NCBI GenBank assembly: GCA_003819755.1
Contig: RPQK01000425.1
Span: 1-6,788 of the forward strand
DNA length: 6,788 bases
Direction of reading: 5' to 3'
From: Acidobacteriota bacterium
GTDB taxonomy: Bacteria; Acidobacteriota; UBA6911; RPQK01
Shown here: in pieces, positions 1 through 6,392 of the stretch
Layout: every line of letters begins with the position of its first letter
How positions within the stretch are numbered: the first letter of the stretch is position 1
Notes under the pieces: model-generated
Databases searched by the model: none
The model's input: only the letters and a program-made list of their open reading frames with translations
What the model was told of the DNA's origin: nothing
Made by a program: the position numbers and the translations under genes

Positions 1-158
1 CAGCTCGCCGGTTCAGGCCGACCCCGGGGGTCGGCTGCCGGACTCTGGAGAGTCCGGCCACGATAAAAGCCCCATTCACCGCGGCTGGTTGTACTGACTT
101 CGGAAAAAGTAAATGAAATGGCATTGGGCGTCTCGCCTGCGCTCCCAGCGGACGCCTC
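1..158 (+). repeat. Hairpin-rich intergenic repeat, left copy
   Basis: This block recurs in inverted orientation at 6595-6748. The first 83 bases are identical between copies, and the rest differs by about six substitutions and two indels. It carries several hairpins: a 7-bp stem CCGACCC/GGGTCGG (18-34), a stem of about 9 bp GCCGGACTC/GAGTCCGGC (37-58), GGCG-TCT-CGCC (127-137) and CGCT-CCC-AGCG (140-150). A hairpin-free stretch (59-83) is fully conserved. Relative to the other copy it has a duplicated AAATG near 112-120. No ORF or transposase is inside. It may be a REP- or MITE-like element. It might extend left of the window, because base 1 is already inside it. It ends about 60 bases before the sigma factor gene. 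Confidence 0.9.
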
Positions 159-179
159 CACTTTAGTCCGAATTTTCCG

Positions 180-209
180 TGTAACCTTTTCTTAAACGAG
201 GAGTTTAAA
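180..209 (+). promoter_or_regulatory. Candidate ECF-type promoter of the sigma/anti-sigma operon
   Basis: TGTAACC at 180-186 followed after 16 bases by GTTTAAA at 203-209 resembles an ECF promoter: an AAC-containing -35 element and a short -10 at the usual spacing. ECF operons are often autoregulated, so recognition by the product of the first gene is plausible. I did not find the same pair upstream of the right-hand gene set. The -10 overlaps the only purine-rich ribosome-binding candidate (GAGGAG, 198-203). If this promoter is right, the transcript would begin close to the GTG start at 217. Assigned by eye only. Confidence 0.4.
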
Positions 210-216
210 TAGTCGA

Positions 217-834
217 GTGCGAACGGGAAAGGATGAGGAGTTGGATTCCTGGACGGATCACCGGCTGATGCTGAGGGTGAAGGAAGGGCAGGTGGCAATG
301 CTCGGAGTCCTCTTCGAGCGGCATCATCGAGCCCTGTTCAATTTCTTCCTTCGCCTCACGGCGAGTCGGGACATTTCCGAAGATCTCGTGCAGGAAGTTT
401 TCGTGCGGATACTGAAGTACCGCCGGAACTACGAGGCGGATGGTCATTACGCCGCCTGGATGTATCAGGTCGCTCGCCGCGTGCACTTGGATTATCGACG
501 TAGAACCAGGCACGAGAGGAAGCAGGAAGGGATCGAGGAGACGGAAACCGGGGATCAGCTGGCCATCAATACTCCGTCTCCTGATCAAGCCTTCCTGGAG
601 CGTGAGCAAACGCAGTTGATTCGTCAAGCGCTGGCCGAATTGCCGGCCGAGAAACGTGAGCTCCTCATCCTGGTCCGATACCAAGGACTGAAGTACCAGG
701 AGATCGCTGAGATTCTCGATTGCGAAATCGGAACGGTGAAGGCTCGCGTTTTCCGGGCGCTCCGGGAACTGGCTGATGTCTTCCAGGGCCTGGCCAAGGT
801 GAGGGTGCCACGCGCGCGGCTACGTAACAGATAA
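217..834 (+). CDS. ECF-family RNA polymerase sigma factor
   Basis: This 205-residue protein has the two-domain layout of extracytoplasmic-function sigma factors and would direct RNA polymerase to a dedicated promoter set. Region 2 covers about residues 29-96, with the DLVQEVFVRIL helix at 56-66 and the aromatic/basic DNA-melting stretch WMYQVARRVHLDYRRR at 81-96. Region 4 covers about 133-187, with a helix-turn-helix (YQEIAEILDCEIGTVKARVFRAL) near 160-182. Regions 1.1 and 3 are absent, as expected. The GTG at 217 is chosen because the frame opens only at 196 and region 2 needs most of the N terminus; a TTG at 241 has a purine stretch directly abutting it with no spacer. The GAGGAG at 198-203 is 13 bases away, which is long. 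The next gene is its likely anti-sigma factor, 21 bases downstream. The ECF subgroup cannot be assigned by eye. Confidence 0.93.
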   Translation: MRTGKDEELDSWTDHRLMLRVKEGQVAMLGVLFERHHRALFNFFLRLTASRDISEDLVQEVFVRILKYRRNYEADGHYAAWMYQVARRVHLDYRRRTRHERKQEGIEETETGDQLAINTPSPDQAFLEREQTQLIRQALAELPAEKRELLILVRYQGLKYQEIAEILDCEIGTVKARVFRALRELADVFQGLAKVRVPRARLRNR

Positions 835-855
835 ATGAAGACGAGGGACTAAACC

Positions 856-1665
856 ATGTCTTGCGAAGAAATCAGGCAAATGCTTCCCGATTACCTGATG
901 GGAACCATCGCCGAGTCGGACCGGGTGGAACTCGAAGACCACCTCGACTCTTGTGCCGCATGCCGGGCGGAGTCGGACCAGATCGAGGGAGTATGGGGGC
1001 GAATGGGTTTGCTTGGTGAAGAAGAACCCAGCTCGCGTCTGCGCGCCGGTTTCTATGCAGAACTGGAGAACGCTGCACGCGATCTCCAGAGGCCCCGGTT
1101 GGGCGGTTTCTGGCAGAATCTCGGGACGGTTGCGCAGGCCGGGTTGCGTCCGTCATTCCTGCAAATGGTCATTCCTGCGCTCTTTCTCGTTGTCGGAGTC
1201 GTGATCGGACATCTGCTCACAGGACCGGCAGACAGTGCGGGCCAGGTTTCACAGCTGCATTCCGAGCTTGAGCAGATGAAGAGCCTCGTCACGCTCTCGC
1301 TTCTGGAACAACGATCCGCCAGCGAACGGCTCCGTGGAGTGACGTGGGGCACAAGGCTCGACCAGGTGGACCGGAGGGTTCTGAGGGCCTTGGTCAACAC
1401 CTTGAATTCCGATCCGACGGTCAATGTCCGCCTGGCAGCAGTCGATGCCTTGAAGCAGCAAGCCGAGGACGAAGAGGTCCGCGATGCGCTCGTCCGTTCG
1501 CTCTCGACGCAGGATTCACCCCTGGTCCAGATCGCGCTCATCGACGCCATGGTCGATTTGCAGGAGCGCCGGTCTGTGGCCGTACTGAGACATCTGGCCG
1601 GGGACAGACAACTCAATCAGGCCGTTCGCGACCGGGCGAAGTGGGGCATGGAACGGTTGATTTGA
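856..1665 (+). CDS. Membrane anti-sigma factor, zinc-finger N terminus plus HEAT-repeat C terminus
   Basis: Residues 1-40 carry a ZAS-type zinc site with C3, H29, C33 and C36 (HLDSCAAC), the cytoplasmic module that binds and inhibits ECF sigma factors. A single membrane helix lies at about 101-121 (FLQMVIPALFLVVGVVIGHLL). More positive charge before it than after it suggests the N terminus is inside. Residues about 125-160 look coiled-coil (SQLHSELEQMKSLVTLSLLEQ). Residues about 162-269 form HEAT-like helical pairs, for example DPTVNVRLAAVDALKQQ followed by SPLVQIALIDAMVDLQERR. The C-terminal region is therefore predicted to be extracytoplasmic and could receive a protein signal. The start is supported by GAGGGA at 843-848, seven bases upstream. 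It sits between the sigma factor and two secreted proteins. The anti-sigma role is strong from motif and position; the sensing role of the HEAT part is inferred. Confidence 0.9.
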   Translation: MSCEEIRQMLPDYLMGTIAESDRVELEDHLDSCAACRAESDQIEGVWGRMGLLGEEEPSSRLRAGFYAELENAARDLQRPRLGGFWQNLGTVAQAGLRPSFLQMVIPALFLVVGVVIGHLLTGPADSAGQVSQLHSELEQMKSLVTLSLLEQRSASERLRGVTWGTRLDQVDRRVLRALVNTLNSDPTVNVRLAAVDALKQQAEDEEVRDALVRSLSTQDSPLVQIALIDAMVDLQERRSVAVLRHLAGDRQLNQAVRDRAKWGMERLI

Positions 1666-1679
1666 GGGAGACCAAAACG

Positions 1680-2537
1680 ATGAAGATAAAAACCACGTTG
1701 CTCTCCGTAGTCGCATGCGCGGCATTGCTGGCTGCGGCTGCGGCTCCTGTCGAGCAGAAAGAAACCATTCGAAAGCAGTTCTCTCCGGTGAACGGCGGCG
1801 CACCAATGAGCCTGGTCATCGACAACATGTGGGGCGCGATCACTGTGAACGTCCATCAGCGGCCGGACGTCGAGGTCGTGATCGATAAGAAGCTGGAGGC
1901 GCCGTCCGAGGCGGCAGCCCAGAGATTCACCGAAAAGGTGAAACTGGACATCTCCCAGACGGGCAACGACGTCCGTTTGTACGTGGACGGCCCATTTCGG
2001 GAACGTAACCGCGGATTCCGCAACCGGGATTGGGATTTTGAGGACTCCCGCCTGGTTTGTGATTACCAGGTCCTGATCCCGGCCAATGCTCGGATCGAGC
2101 TGAAGACAGTGCTCGACGGAGACATCAAAGTTACCGGAGCGGCCGGGGAATTCGATATCGACGTAGTCATCGGAAGCGCAGACCTGCGGTCCATGTCCGG
2201 GTTCGGCCGGGTATCGGCCATCAACGGTGGGGTAACGGCCGTCTTCGACCGAAACCCTGTCAGTCCCTGCTATTTTAAAACTATCAACGGCGACGTCCGC
2301 GTTTCGTTTCCGGAAAGTCTGTCCGCCGAACTTCATTTCAAGACCTTTCACGGAGACGTGTTCACAGATTTTCCCGTGACTACCCTTCCCCCTTTACCGA
2401 CGAAGCGTGAATCCCAAAACGGCAAATCGATCTACAGGGTCAGCGAATTCTTTCGTGTACGGGTCGGAAAAGGCGGACCGGAATTGAAGTTCGACACTCT
2501 GAACGGCGACATCGAGGTTCATGATCGAGCCCTTTAA
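1680..2537 (+). CDS. Exported DUF4097-like protein, first of two
   Basis: The 285-residue product begins with a Sec-type signal peptide (MKIKTTLLSVVACAALLAAAAA, cleavage probably near residue 22). The rest is beta-strand rich with recurring turn-like Gly-Asp units: GD at 147-148, 204-205, 225-226 and 276-277, and INGG at 181-184. This resembles the DUF4097 putative-adhesin group, thought to form a right-handed beta-helix-like fold; its biochemical role is unknown. The C terminus has GGPEL at 265-269, shared at the same position with the next gene's product. The reading frame is open back to 1344, but the ATG at 1680 is chosen because GAGGGAG (1664-1670) lies nine bases before it and the signal peptide starts there. 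It follows the anti-sigma gene by 14 bases. Likely periplasmic or surface located. Confidence 0.82.
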   Translation: MKIKTTLLSVVACAALLAAAAAPVEQKETIRKQFSPVNGGAPMSLVIDNMWGAITVNVHQRPDVEVVIDKKLEAPSEAAAQRFTEKVKLDISQTGNDVRLYVDGPFRERNRGFRNRDWDFEDSRLVCDYQVLIPANARIELKTVLDGDIKVTGAAGEFDIDVVIGSADLRSMSGFGRVSAINGGVTAVFDRNPVSPCYFKTINGDVRVSFPESLSAELHFKTFHGDVFTDFPVTTLPPLPTKRESQNGKSIYRVSEFFRVRVGKGGPELKFDTLNGDIEVHDRAL

Positions 2538-2542
2538 GCACT

Positions 2543-2548
2543 TGGAGA
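2543..2548 (+). promoter_or_regulatory. Ribosome-binding site that decides the start at 2557
   Basis: TGGAGA lies eight bases before the ATG at 2557, and the protein from that ATG opens with a clean signal peptide. An earlier in-frame ATG at 2521 would put 12 polar residues ahead of the signal peptide and overlap the preceding gene by 17 bases. The later start is therefore preferred. Confidence 0.6.
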
Positions 2549-2556
2549 ATAGGCAA

Positions 2557-3414
2557 ATGCGATTAAGTAAATTGGCACTTATTGGCGGATTTCTGATTGG
2601 TTGGAGCTCTCTTCCCTGTCAGGCTCAGCAGCCCGAACGCGTGGCGGTCCCCTTGAGCAACCCCGGTAAACCGGTGAAGCTGGAGGTGAGCTTGATGCGA
2701 GGGGGCATAACCGTGAAGTCGTACACTGGCAACGAGGTAATCGTCGAAACACGCGTTCGGCAGGGCGGCGCCGAGGAAGACCGTGCGGAGCGTGGCCATA
2801 AGAACCTTGAAGTCGAAGGGAAGGCGCGCGGGATGAAGCGGCTGACCAACCCGACAGCCGGTCTTGAGATTGAGGAAGAGAACAACAACGTCTCTGTTCA
2901 CTCCGGCTCACTCGGGAATGCCGTCGATCTTGTGATCCAGGTCCCCGCCGCTACTTCCGTCAAAGCCAGCACCATTCAGGACGGAGATGTCGTTGTGGAA
3001 GGGGTGACAGGCGAAATCGAGGCCTCCAGCACCACCGGCAATGTCACACTGAAGGGAATCTCGGGCGCCGTCGTGGCGAACGCGCTCGCAGGCGATATCA
3101 ACGCCGTTTTCACCCAATTGGCCGCTGACAAAACGATGTCGTTTACCAACTTGAGCGGAGATATCGACCTGACATTGCCCGCCGCCGCCCGTGCGAAGCT
3201 CAAAATGAAGTCGGACATGGGCGACATCTATAGCGATTTCGACATGACGATGGAAACCGTCGCCTCCGGCCCTCAAACAGAAAAGCCGGCCAAGGCCGGG
3301 AAATTCCGGGTCAAAATCGAGAAAAGCATCCTGGGAACGATCAACGGCGGCGGCCCTGAACTGCAGTTGAAGACCTTCACCGGAAGCATCTACATCCGCA
3401 AAGCCGGGAAGTAA
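2557..3414 (+). CDS. Exported DUF4097-like protein, second of two
   Basis: From the ATG at 2557 the product is 285 residues, the same length as the preceding protein. A signal peptide covers residues 1-24 (MRLSKLALIGGFLIGWSSLPCQAQ, cleavage likely after CQA); the Pro before the Cys argues against a lipobox. The mature part has repeated beta-strand/turn units: GDVVVEGVTGEIEAS at 143-157, GNVTLKGISG at 161-170, and GD at 179-180, 201-202 and 222-223. It ends with GGGPELQLKTFTGSIYIRK (264-282), which lines up with the last segment of the upstream protein. Overall similarity between the two is otherwise modest, which suggests an old duplication. Residues 71-108 are charged and less strand-like. 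It is the last gene of the operon and is followed by the 3434-3499 hairpin. The molecular function is unknown. Confidence 0.82.
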   Translation: MRLSKLALIGGFLIGWSSLPCQAQQPERVAVPLSNPGKPVKLEVSLMRGGITVKSYTGNEVIVETRVRQGGAEEDRAERGHKNLEVEGKARGMKRLTNPTAGLEIEEENNNVSVHSGSLGNAVDLVIQVPAATSVKASTIQDGDVVVEGVTGEIEASSTTGNVTLKGISGAVVANALAGDINAVFTQLAADKTMSFTNLSGDIDLTLPAAARAKLKMKSDMGDIYSDFDMTMETVASGPQTEKPAKAGKFRVKIEKSILGTINGGGPELQLKTFTGSIYIRKAGK

Positions 3415-3433
3415 GCTAAGCGGTACAGTTTGG

Positions 3434-3499
3434 ATCCACGAATTTCACGAATTACACGAATTTTGTTCCCAATTCGTGTAATTCGTGAAATTCGTGGAT
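3434..3499. terminator. Perfect 29-bp-stem hairpin between convergent genes
   Basis: Left arm 3434-3462 and right arm 3471-3499 are exactly complementary, with an 8-base loop (TTGTTCCC). Each arm consists of three 9-bp units sharing CACGAATT (reverse AATTCGTG). It lies between two gene stops, at 3414 on + and 3519 on -, so it could terminate transcription from both sides. Neither side has a clear T-run after the stem, so it is not a classic intrinsic terminator. I recall similar CACGAATT hairpins as dispersed intergenic repeats in several bacterial groups. Confidence 0.65.
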
Positions 3500-3518
3500 A
3501 GAAACTGACACCGAAACG

Positions 3519-4463
3519 TCACTGCAGCTTGACCGGCTTTCCATCCGGCTTGCTGCGCTGCGCGGCGTCCATAAAAGCGAACATCTCCAGGCTCTCCTCG
3601 TTTGGCACCGGCGGCTTGCCGGTCTGGAAGAATTTCACGATTTCGACCACGAGCGGCCGATAATCATGCTTCGCGTCTGGCGAGCTGCGAAAAGACTTTT
3701 CCCCCCGGTAGACCACCGCTCCATAATCACCATACGGCCGGATTGCACGGACGACTCCCAGACGGCCGTCTTTCCATCGCCCCACCACAATGTCGGCGCC
3801 CTCGGAATATATACGAGTGACTTCCTGACATCCGGGTCCGAACAGCGCGTACAGCATCTCGATCGGGTGAATGGCGTACCAGGCGAGGTCCAACTGATGA
3901 TGCTCCTCGAGCGGCCCTGGCCCCCAGACAAGCAAACCCGTGATTCCGGGTCCCGCCAGTTGCGTGACAATGTCGCTCCATCTGAGGCTCGAGGACGTGA
4001 ACCAGGGCACACCCGCCTCGCGGGCCAGGCGGGCTATCTCGCGGGCGTCCTGAAGGGTCGACGCGAGCGGCTTGTCGATAAACAAGGGCTTGCGCGCGGC
4101 GATGATCTGGCGAGCCTGTTCCAGATGAACACGGCCGTCGACGCTTTCGAGCAACACCGCGTCTGCTTTCGAACACAGGGTGGGAATATCCGGTACGATC
4201 TCGACCTGCCACTTCTCTTGCAGTTCCTTGGCAAACCCTTCGACTCGAGAGGCGCTCGACTGAAGATCGGGACTTCCCCCTTTGTAGGCCGCCACCACGC
4301 GAGCACCCGGTATGTAACCAGGGGCGGACGCATCGTTGAGGAGCTTGGTAAAGGCGGTGACATGAGAGGTATCGGTACCCACGATTCCGACTTTTAAATC
4401 GGCCGCAAGCGATAAACACAAAAAGCCAGGAAGACAAAGAACGAGGAGAATAAGCTGTCTCAT
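3519..4463 (-). CDS. Exported Gfo/Idh/MocA-type oxidoreductase-like protein
   Basis: The 314-residue product has a signal peptide (MRQLILLVLCLPGFLCLSLAA), then a Rossmann-like start, LKVGIVGTDTSHVTAF at 23-38. Two family marks follow: FIDKPLA at 128-134, matching the EKP-type lysine motif (K131), and D192 followed by H199 in LDLAWYAIHPIEML, matching the catalytic Asp/His stretch. These place it in the Gfo/Idh/MocA fold, whose members use NAD(P) on sugars or related substrates. The usual GxGxxG is replaced by GTDTSH, and at 314 residues it is somewhat shorter than many family members. Substrate and activity are unknown. Exported members usually travel by Tat with cofactor bound, but no twin Arg is visible here. 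No good ribosome-binding site precedes the ATG at 4463. It is the last gene of the minus-strand set, 114 bases after its neighbour. Confidence 0.85.
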   Translation of the reverse strand: MRQLILLVLCLPGFLCLSLAADLKVGIVGTDTSHVTAFTKLLNDASAPGYIPGARVVAAYKGGSPDLQSSASRVEGFAKELQEKWQVEIVPDIPTLCSKADAVLLESVDGRVHLEQARQIIAARKPLFIDKPLASTLQDAREIARLAREAGVPWFTSSSLRWSDIVTQLAGPGITGLLVWGPGPLEEHHQLDLAWYAIHPIEMLYALFGPGCQEVTRIYSEGADIVVGRWKDGRLGVVRAIRPYGDYGAVVYRGEKSFRSSPDAKHDYRPLVVEIVKFFQTGKPPVPNEESLEMFAFMDAAQRSKPDGKPVKLQ

Positions 4464-4577
4464 GATCGAGGATTATCTCAGATTTAGCGCGTGAGATCCT
4501 GTCTCAATGCTTTTGCAGAAAACTCGTTGTGACTCGGCTAACTTGGATGGTTCGCTTTGCTTGCTTCGGCCGCGTTT
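4464..4577. other. Intergenic gap, no feature recognised
   Basis: These 114 bases separate the small membrane-protein gene from the Gfo/Idh/MocA-type gene on the minus strand. I see no convincing terminator, promoter or RNA element. It is long enough to hold a separate promoter for the downstream gene. Confidence 0.4.
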
Positions 4578-4961
4578 TCAGGCGCCGGCATTCCGCACGG
4601 CAGGCAATAAGAGCAGAACGATCTGGATCAGGCTGAGGAGCGTTCCAAAGGGCAAGTACCATAACCCGAGAACAGCGCACAGAAGCATGCCTGACCAAGC
4701 CCACGACAAGCGCAAAACGAAGCAAATCGAAATGGTGAGCCACGCCAGGCCAAGGACCAGGTGGATCGATTTCATCAAGGTCGAGCGCGGCTCAATTCCC
4801 ACCGCTGAAACCAGCTTCGCCCACGGCCCCAGCTGGCCGGCGTACGGGCCGGACGTGGCCGTGACGTAGTCGCCAACGACGAGTGCGCGGCCTCCGTCAA
4901 AGGCCAGCCAACCGGCTTCCATGAGCGCCAGGACCAGGACAACCCAGCCGAGCCCGTGCAT
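4578..4961 (-). CDS. Small four-helix membrane protein of unknown function
   Basis: The 127-residue product shows four likely membrane segments: about 3-22 (GLGWVVLVLALMEAGWLAFD), 65-84 (SIHLVLGLAWLTISICFVLR), 87-103 and 106-121. Between helices 1 and 2 is a loop of about 40 residues (GDYVTATSGPYAGQLGPWAKLVSAVGIEPRS) holding most of the polar residues. I do not recognise the family and assign no function. The start at 4961 is chosen for its strong ribosome-binding site. An in-frame ATG at 4991 would add ten polar residues and overlap the stop of the upstream enzyme gene as ATGA, so a coupled longer form is possible. It lies 26 bases after that gene's stop, which suggests co-transcription. Confidence 0.75.
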   Translation of the reverse strand: MHGLGWVVLVLALMEAGWLAFDGGRALVVGDYVTATSGPYAGQLGPWAKLVSAVGIEPRSTLMKSIHLVLGLAWLTISICFVLRLSWAWSGMLLCAVLGLWYLPFGTLLSLIQIVLLLLPAVRNAGA

Positions 4962-4967
4962 GTTCCG

Positions 4968-4975
4968 TCCTCCTT
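4968..4975 (-). promoter_or_regulatory. Strong ribosome-binding site for the small membrane protein
   Basis: AAGGAGGA on the minus strand ends six bases before the ATG at 4961, close to the ideal Shine-Dalgarno sequence and spacing. The alternative in-frame ATG at 4991 has only GGGAAGAG directly abutting it. This decides the start. Confidence 0.8.
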
Positions 4976-4987
4976 CAACATTCGGCC

Positions 4988-5911
4988 TCATCTCTTCCCA
5001 TACACATCGGTATTCAGGTACTTGAGCCCGGAATCAACCATCAGGGTGACGACTTTCGCGCCCGGCTCGAGGCGCTGGGCGACTCGAATTGCAGCGATCA
5101 CGTTCGCGGCGGAAGAGGTGCCGGCGAAGAGCGCCTCCTCGCGCGCGAGGCGCCTGGCCATTTCCTTCGCGTCGTCTGTTATTACCGGCAGTATCTCGTC
5201 GACCAGAGTCGGATCCCATAGCGGGGGAATGTAACCGATGCCGACTCCTTCAATCTTGTGAGGCCCGGGCTGCCCCCCGAGCAATACCGACGATTCGGCG
5301 GGTTCCACGGCGAAGATCTTAATGCTCGGCTTGTGTCGCTTCAGCACGGTCGCGACGCCACGTAGAGAAGCCGCCGTACCCACGCAGTGAACAAAGGCAG
5401 CGACTTCCCCGTTCGTTTGACGCCAGATCTCCTCGCCCAAAGCGTAGTACCCCGTGATGCTGTCGTGGTTGTTCAGCTGGTCCGTCCAGTAAGTGCATGG
5501 TTCCTGGCTCAATTTCCGGGCTGCCTCGACCATGTCAAGGATCAGCTTTTTGGTGGTGCGGCCTCCCTCGCTCGGCACCAGCGTAAGGTCGGCACCCAGC
5601 GAGCGCATTTGATTCAGCTTCTCTGGGCTGAACGCATCAGATGTGACAATCTGGAGACGATAGCCCTTGGCCGCACACACGAGGGCAAGCGATGCACCTG
5701 TGCTCCCGCCCGTGTACTCAACCACGGTGTGCCCCGGCTTCAGTCTCCCATCCTCCTCCGCCCGCGCAATCACCGCGTTCGCCATCCGGTCTTTGAGACT
5801 CCCCGTCGGGTTCTCCCACTCGAGTTTGACGAACACGTCCGTGGAACCGGGTGGTACCACCTTGCGAAGTCGAACCATTGACGTGTTGCCGATAGCGTGG
5901 AGAATGTCCAT
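4988..5911 (-). CDS. Cysteine synthase-family PLP enzyme
   Basis: The 307-residue length and motif order fit fold-type II PLP enzymes of the O-acetylserine sulfhydrylase/cystathionine beta-synthase group, cytoplasmic enzymes that do beta-replacement on serine derivatives. IGNTSMVRL (7-15) is the usual opening; NPTGSLKDR (34-42) holds the PLP lysine K40. TGGSTGA (67-73) occupies the place of the TSGNTG substrate loop. VGTAAS (177-182) replaces the Gly-rich phosphate loop. EGVGIGYIPP (221-230) and TSSAAN (265-270, PLP nitrogen Ser) follow. The TGGSTG form, with YWTDQLNNHDSITGY at 141-155, is one I recall from proteins annotated simply as cysteine synthase family. The true substrate is therefore uncertain and I give no symbol. 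AGGGGG (5920-5925) lies eight bases before the ATG. It is followed closely by a small membrane-protein gene. Confidence 0.88.
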   Translation of the reverse strand: MDILHAIGNTSMVRLRKVVPPGSTDVFVKLEWENPTGSLKDRMANAVIARAEEDGRLKPGHTVVEYTGGSTGASLALVCAAKGYRLQIVTSDAFSPEKLNQMRSLGADLTLVPSEGGRTTKKLILDMVEAARKLSQEPCTYWTDQLNNHDSITGYYALGEEIWRQTNGEVAAFVHCVGTAASLRGVATVLKRHKPSIKIFAVEPAESSVLLGGQPGPHKIEGVGIGYIPPLWDPTLVDEILPVITDDAKEMARRLAREEALFAGTSSAANVIAAIRVAQRLEPGAKVVTLMVDSGLKYLNTDVYGKR

Positions 5912-5975
5912 GAGTTGATCCCCCTATCCCTGCATGATTTTCCTCGATTTTCGAAGACTGTTGTTTGATCGATTC

Positions 5976-6392
5976 TCAGGCAGCCTGGTGTTTTCTGGCA
6001 ATCCTGCTAACAGCCAAAGCACAAAGGACCGAGAATACTGTCCCGACCAACCAGGTGGCGAAGATGGTAATGAGCAGAAACGTGCCCAGAAGCGGAGGAT
6101 CCGGTTGGCGGAAATAGAAGCGCGACAAAGGCCAAGCGATGGCCGCGAAAAGCACGGCACCGTAAAATACGGTCGATTCGCCAAGTCGGAAGGCGTGTCT
6201 GAAGGACAGGCTCGACCTCCGCTTCGCTGCCGATGCCAGCTGGAAAGCGAGCACCAGGGGGAAAGCAACGAACGCGAACAGCGTGGGGTAGGCACTAAGG
6301 GACCCAGAAGGCCTGGGATTGCCCATCACGAAGAACAAGGCTAAGACGACGGCGAGAATGACGGCATAGATAAAGTTTTCTTTAGACAACAT
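5976..6392 (-). CDS. Small four-helix membrane protein, possibly DUF4199-like
   Basis: The 138-residue product has four likely membrane segments: about 7-23 (FIYAVILAVVLALFFVM), 34-54, 72-90 and 102-130. The segment after helix 2, KRRSSLSFRHAFRLGES (57-73), is basic and followed by a helix. It resembles the loop of DUF4199 proteins, where a short SF.eAf..G stretch precedes helix 3; this is a weak match by eye. The function of that group is unknown. The frame is open to 6755, but the ATG at 6392 is chosen because GAGGGG (6398-6403) lies five bases before it and the upstream translation is polar, low-quality sequence running into the repeat. It is the first gene of the minus-strand set, 64 bases before the PLP enzyme gene. 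Confidence 0.72.
   Translation of the reverse strand: MLSKENFIYAVILAVVLALFFVMGNPRPSGSLSAYPTLFAFVAFPLVLAFQLASAAKRRSSLSFRHAFRLGESTVFYGAVLFAAIAWPLSRFYFRQPDPPLLGTFLLITIFATWLVGTVFSVLCALAVSRIARKHQAA

Noticed and set aside
1344..1679. Upstream extension of the first DUF4097-like frame, overlapping the anti-sigma gene
   Set aside because: It lies in another frame over the HEAT region, and the ATG at 1680 has a good ribosome-binding site and begins a signal peptide.
1617..2351. 244-codon open frame on - strand opposite the first DUF4097-like gene
   Set aside because: It runs antisense to a well-supported gene in a co-directional operon, with no ribosome-binding site or recognisable domain.
3435..3498. 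CRISPR-like array from the repeated CACGAATT units
   Set aside because: The units are 9 bp and directly adjacent with no spacers, and they form one palindrome.
3666..4397. 243-codon open frame on + strand opposite the Gfo/Idh/MocA-type gene
   Set aside because: It is antisense to a gene with clear family motifs; long shadow frames are common in GC-rich DNA and the product resembles no family I know.
5912..5975. Possible sulfur-related riboswitch before the PLP enzyme gene
   Set aside because: Only 64 bases separate it from the preceding stop, and no conserved riboswitch core or terminator stem is visible.
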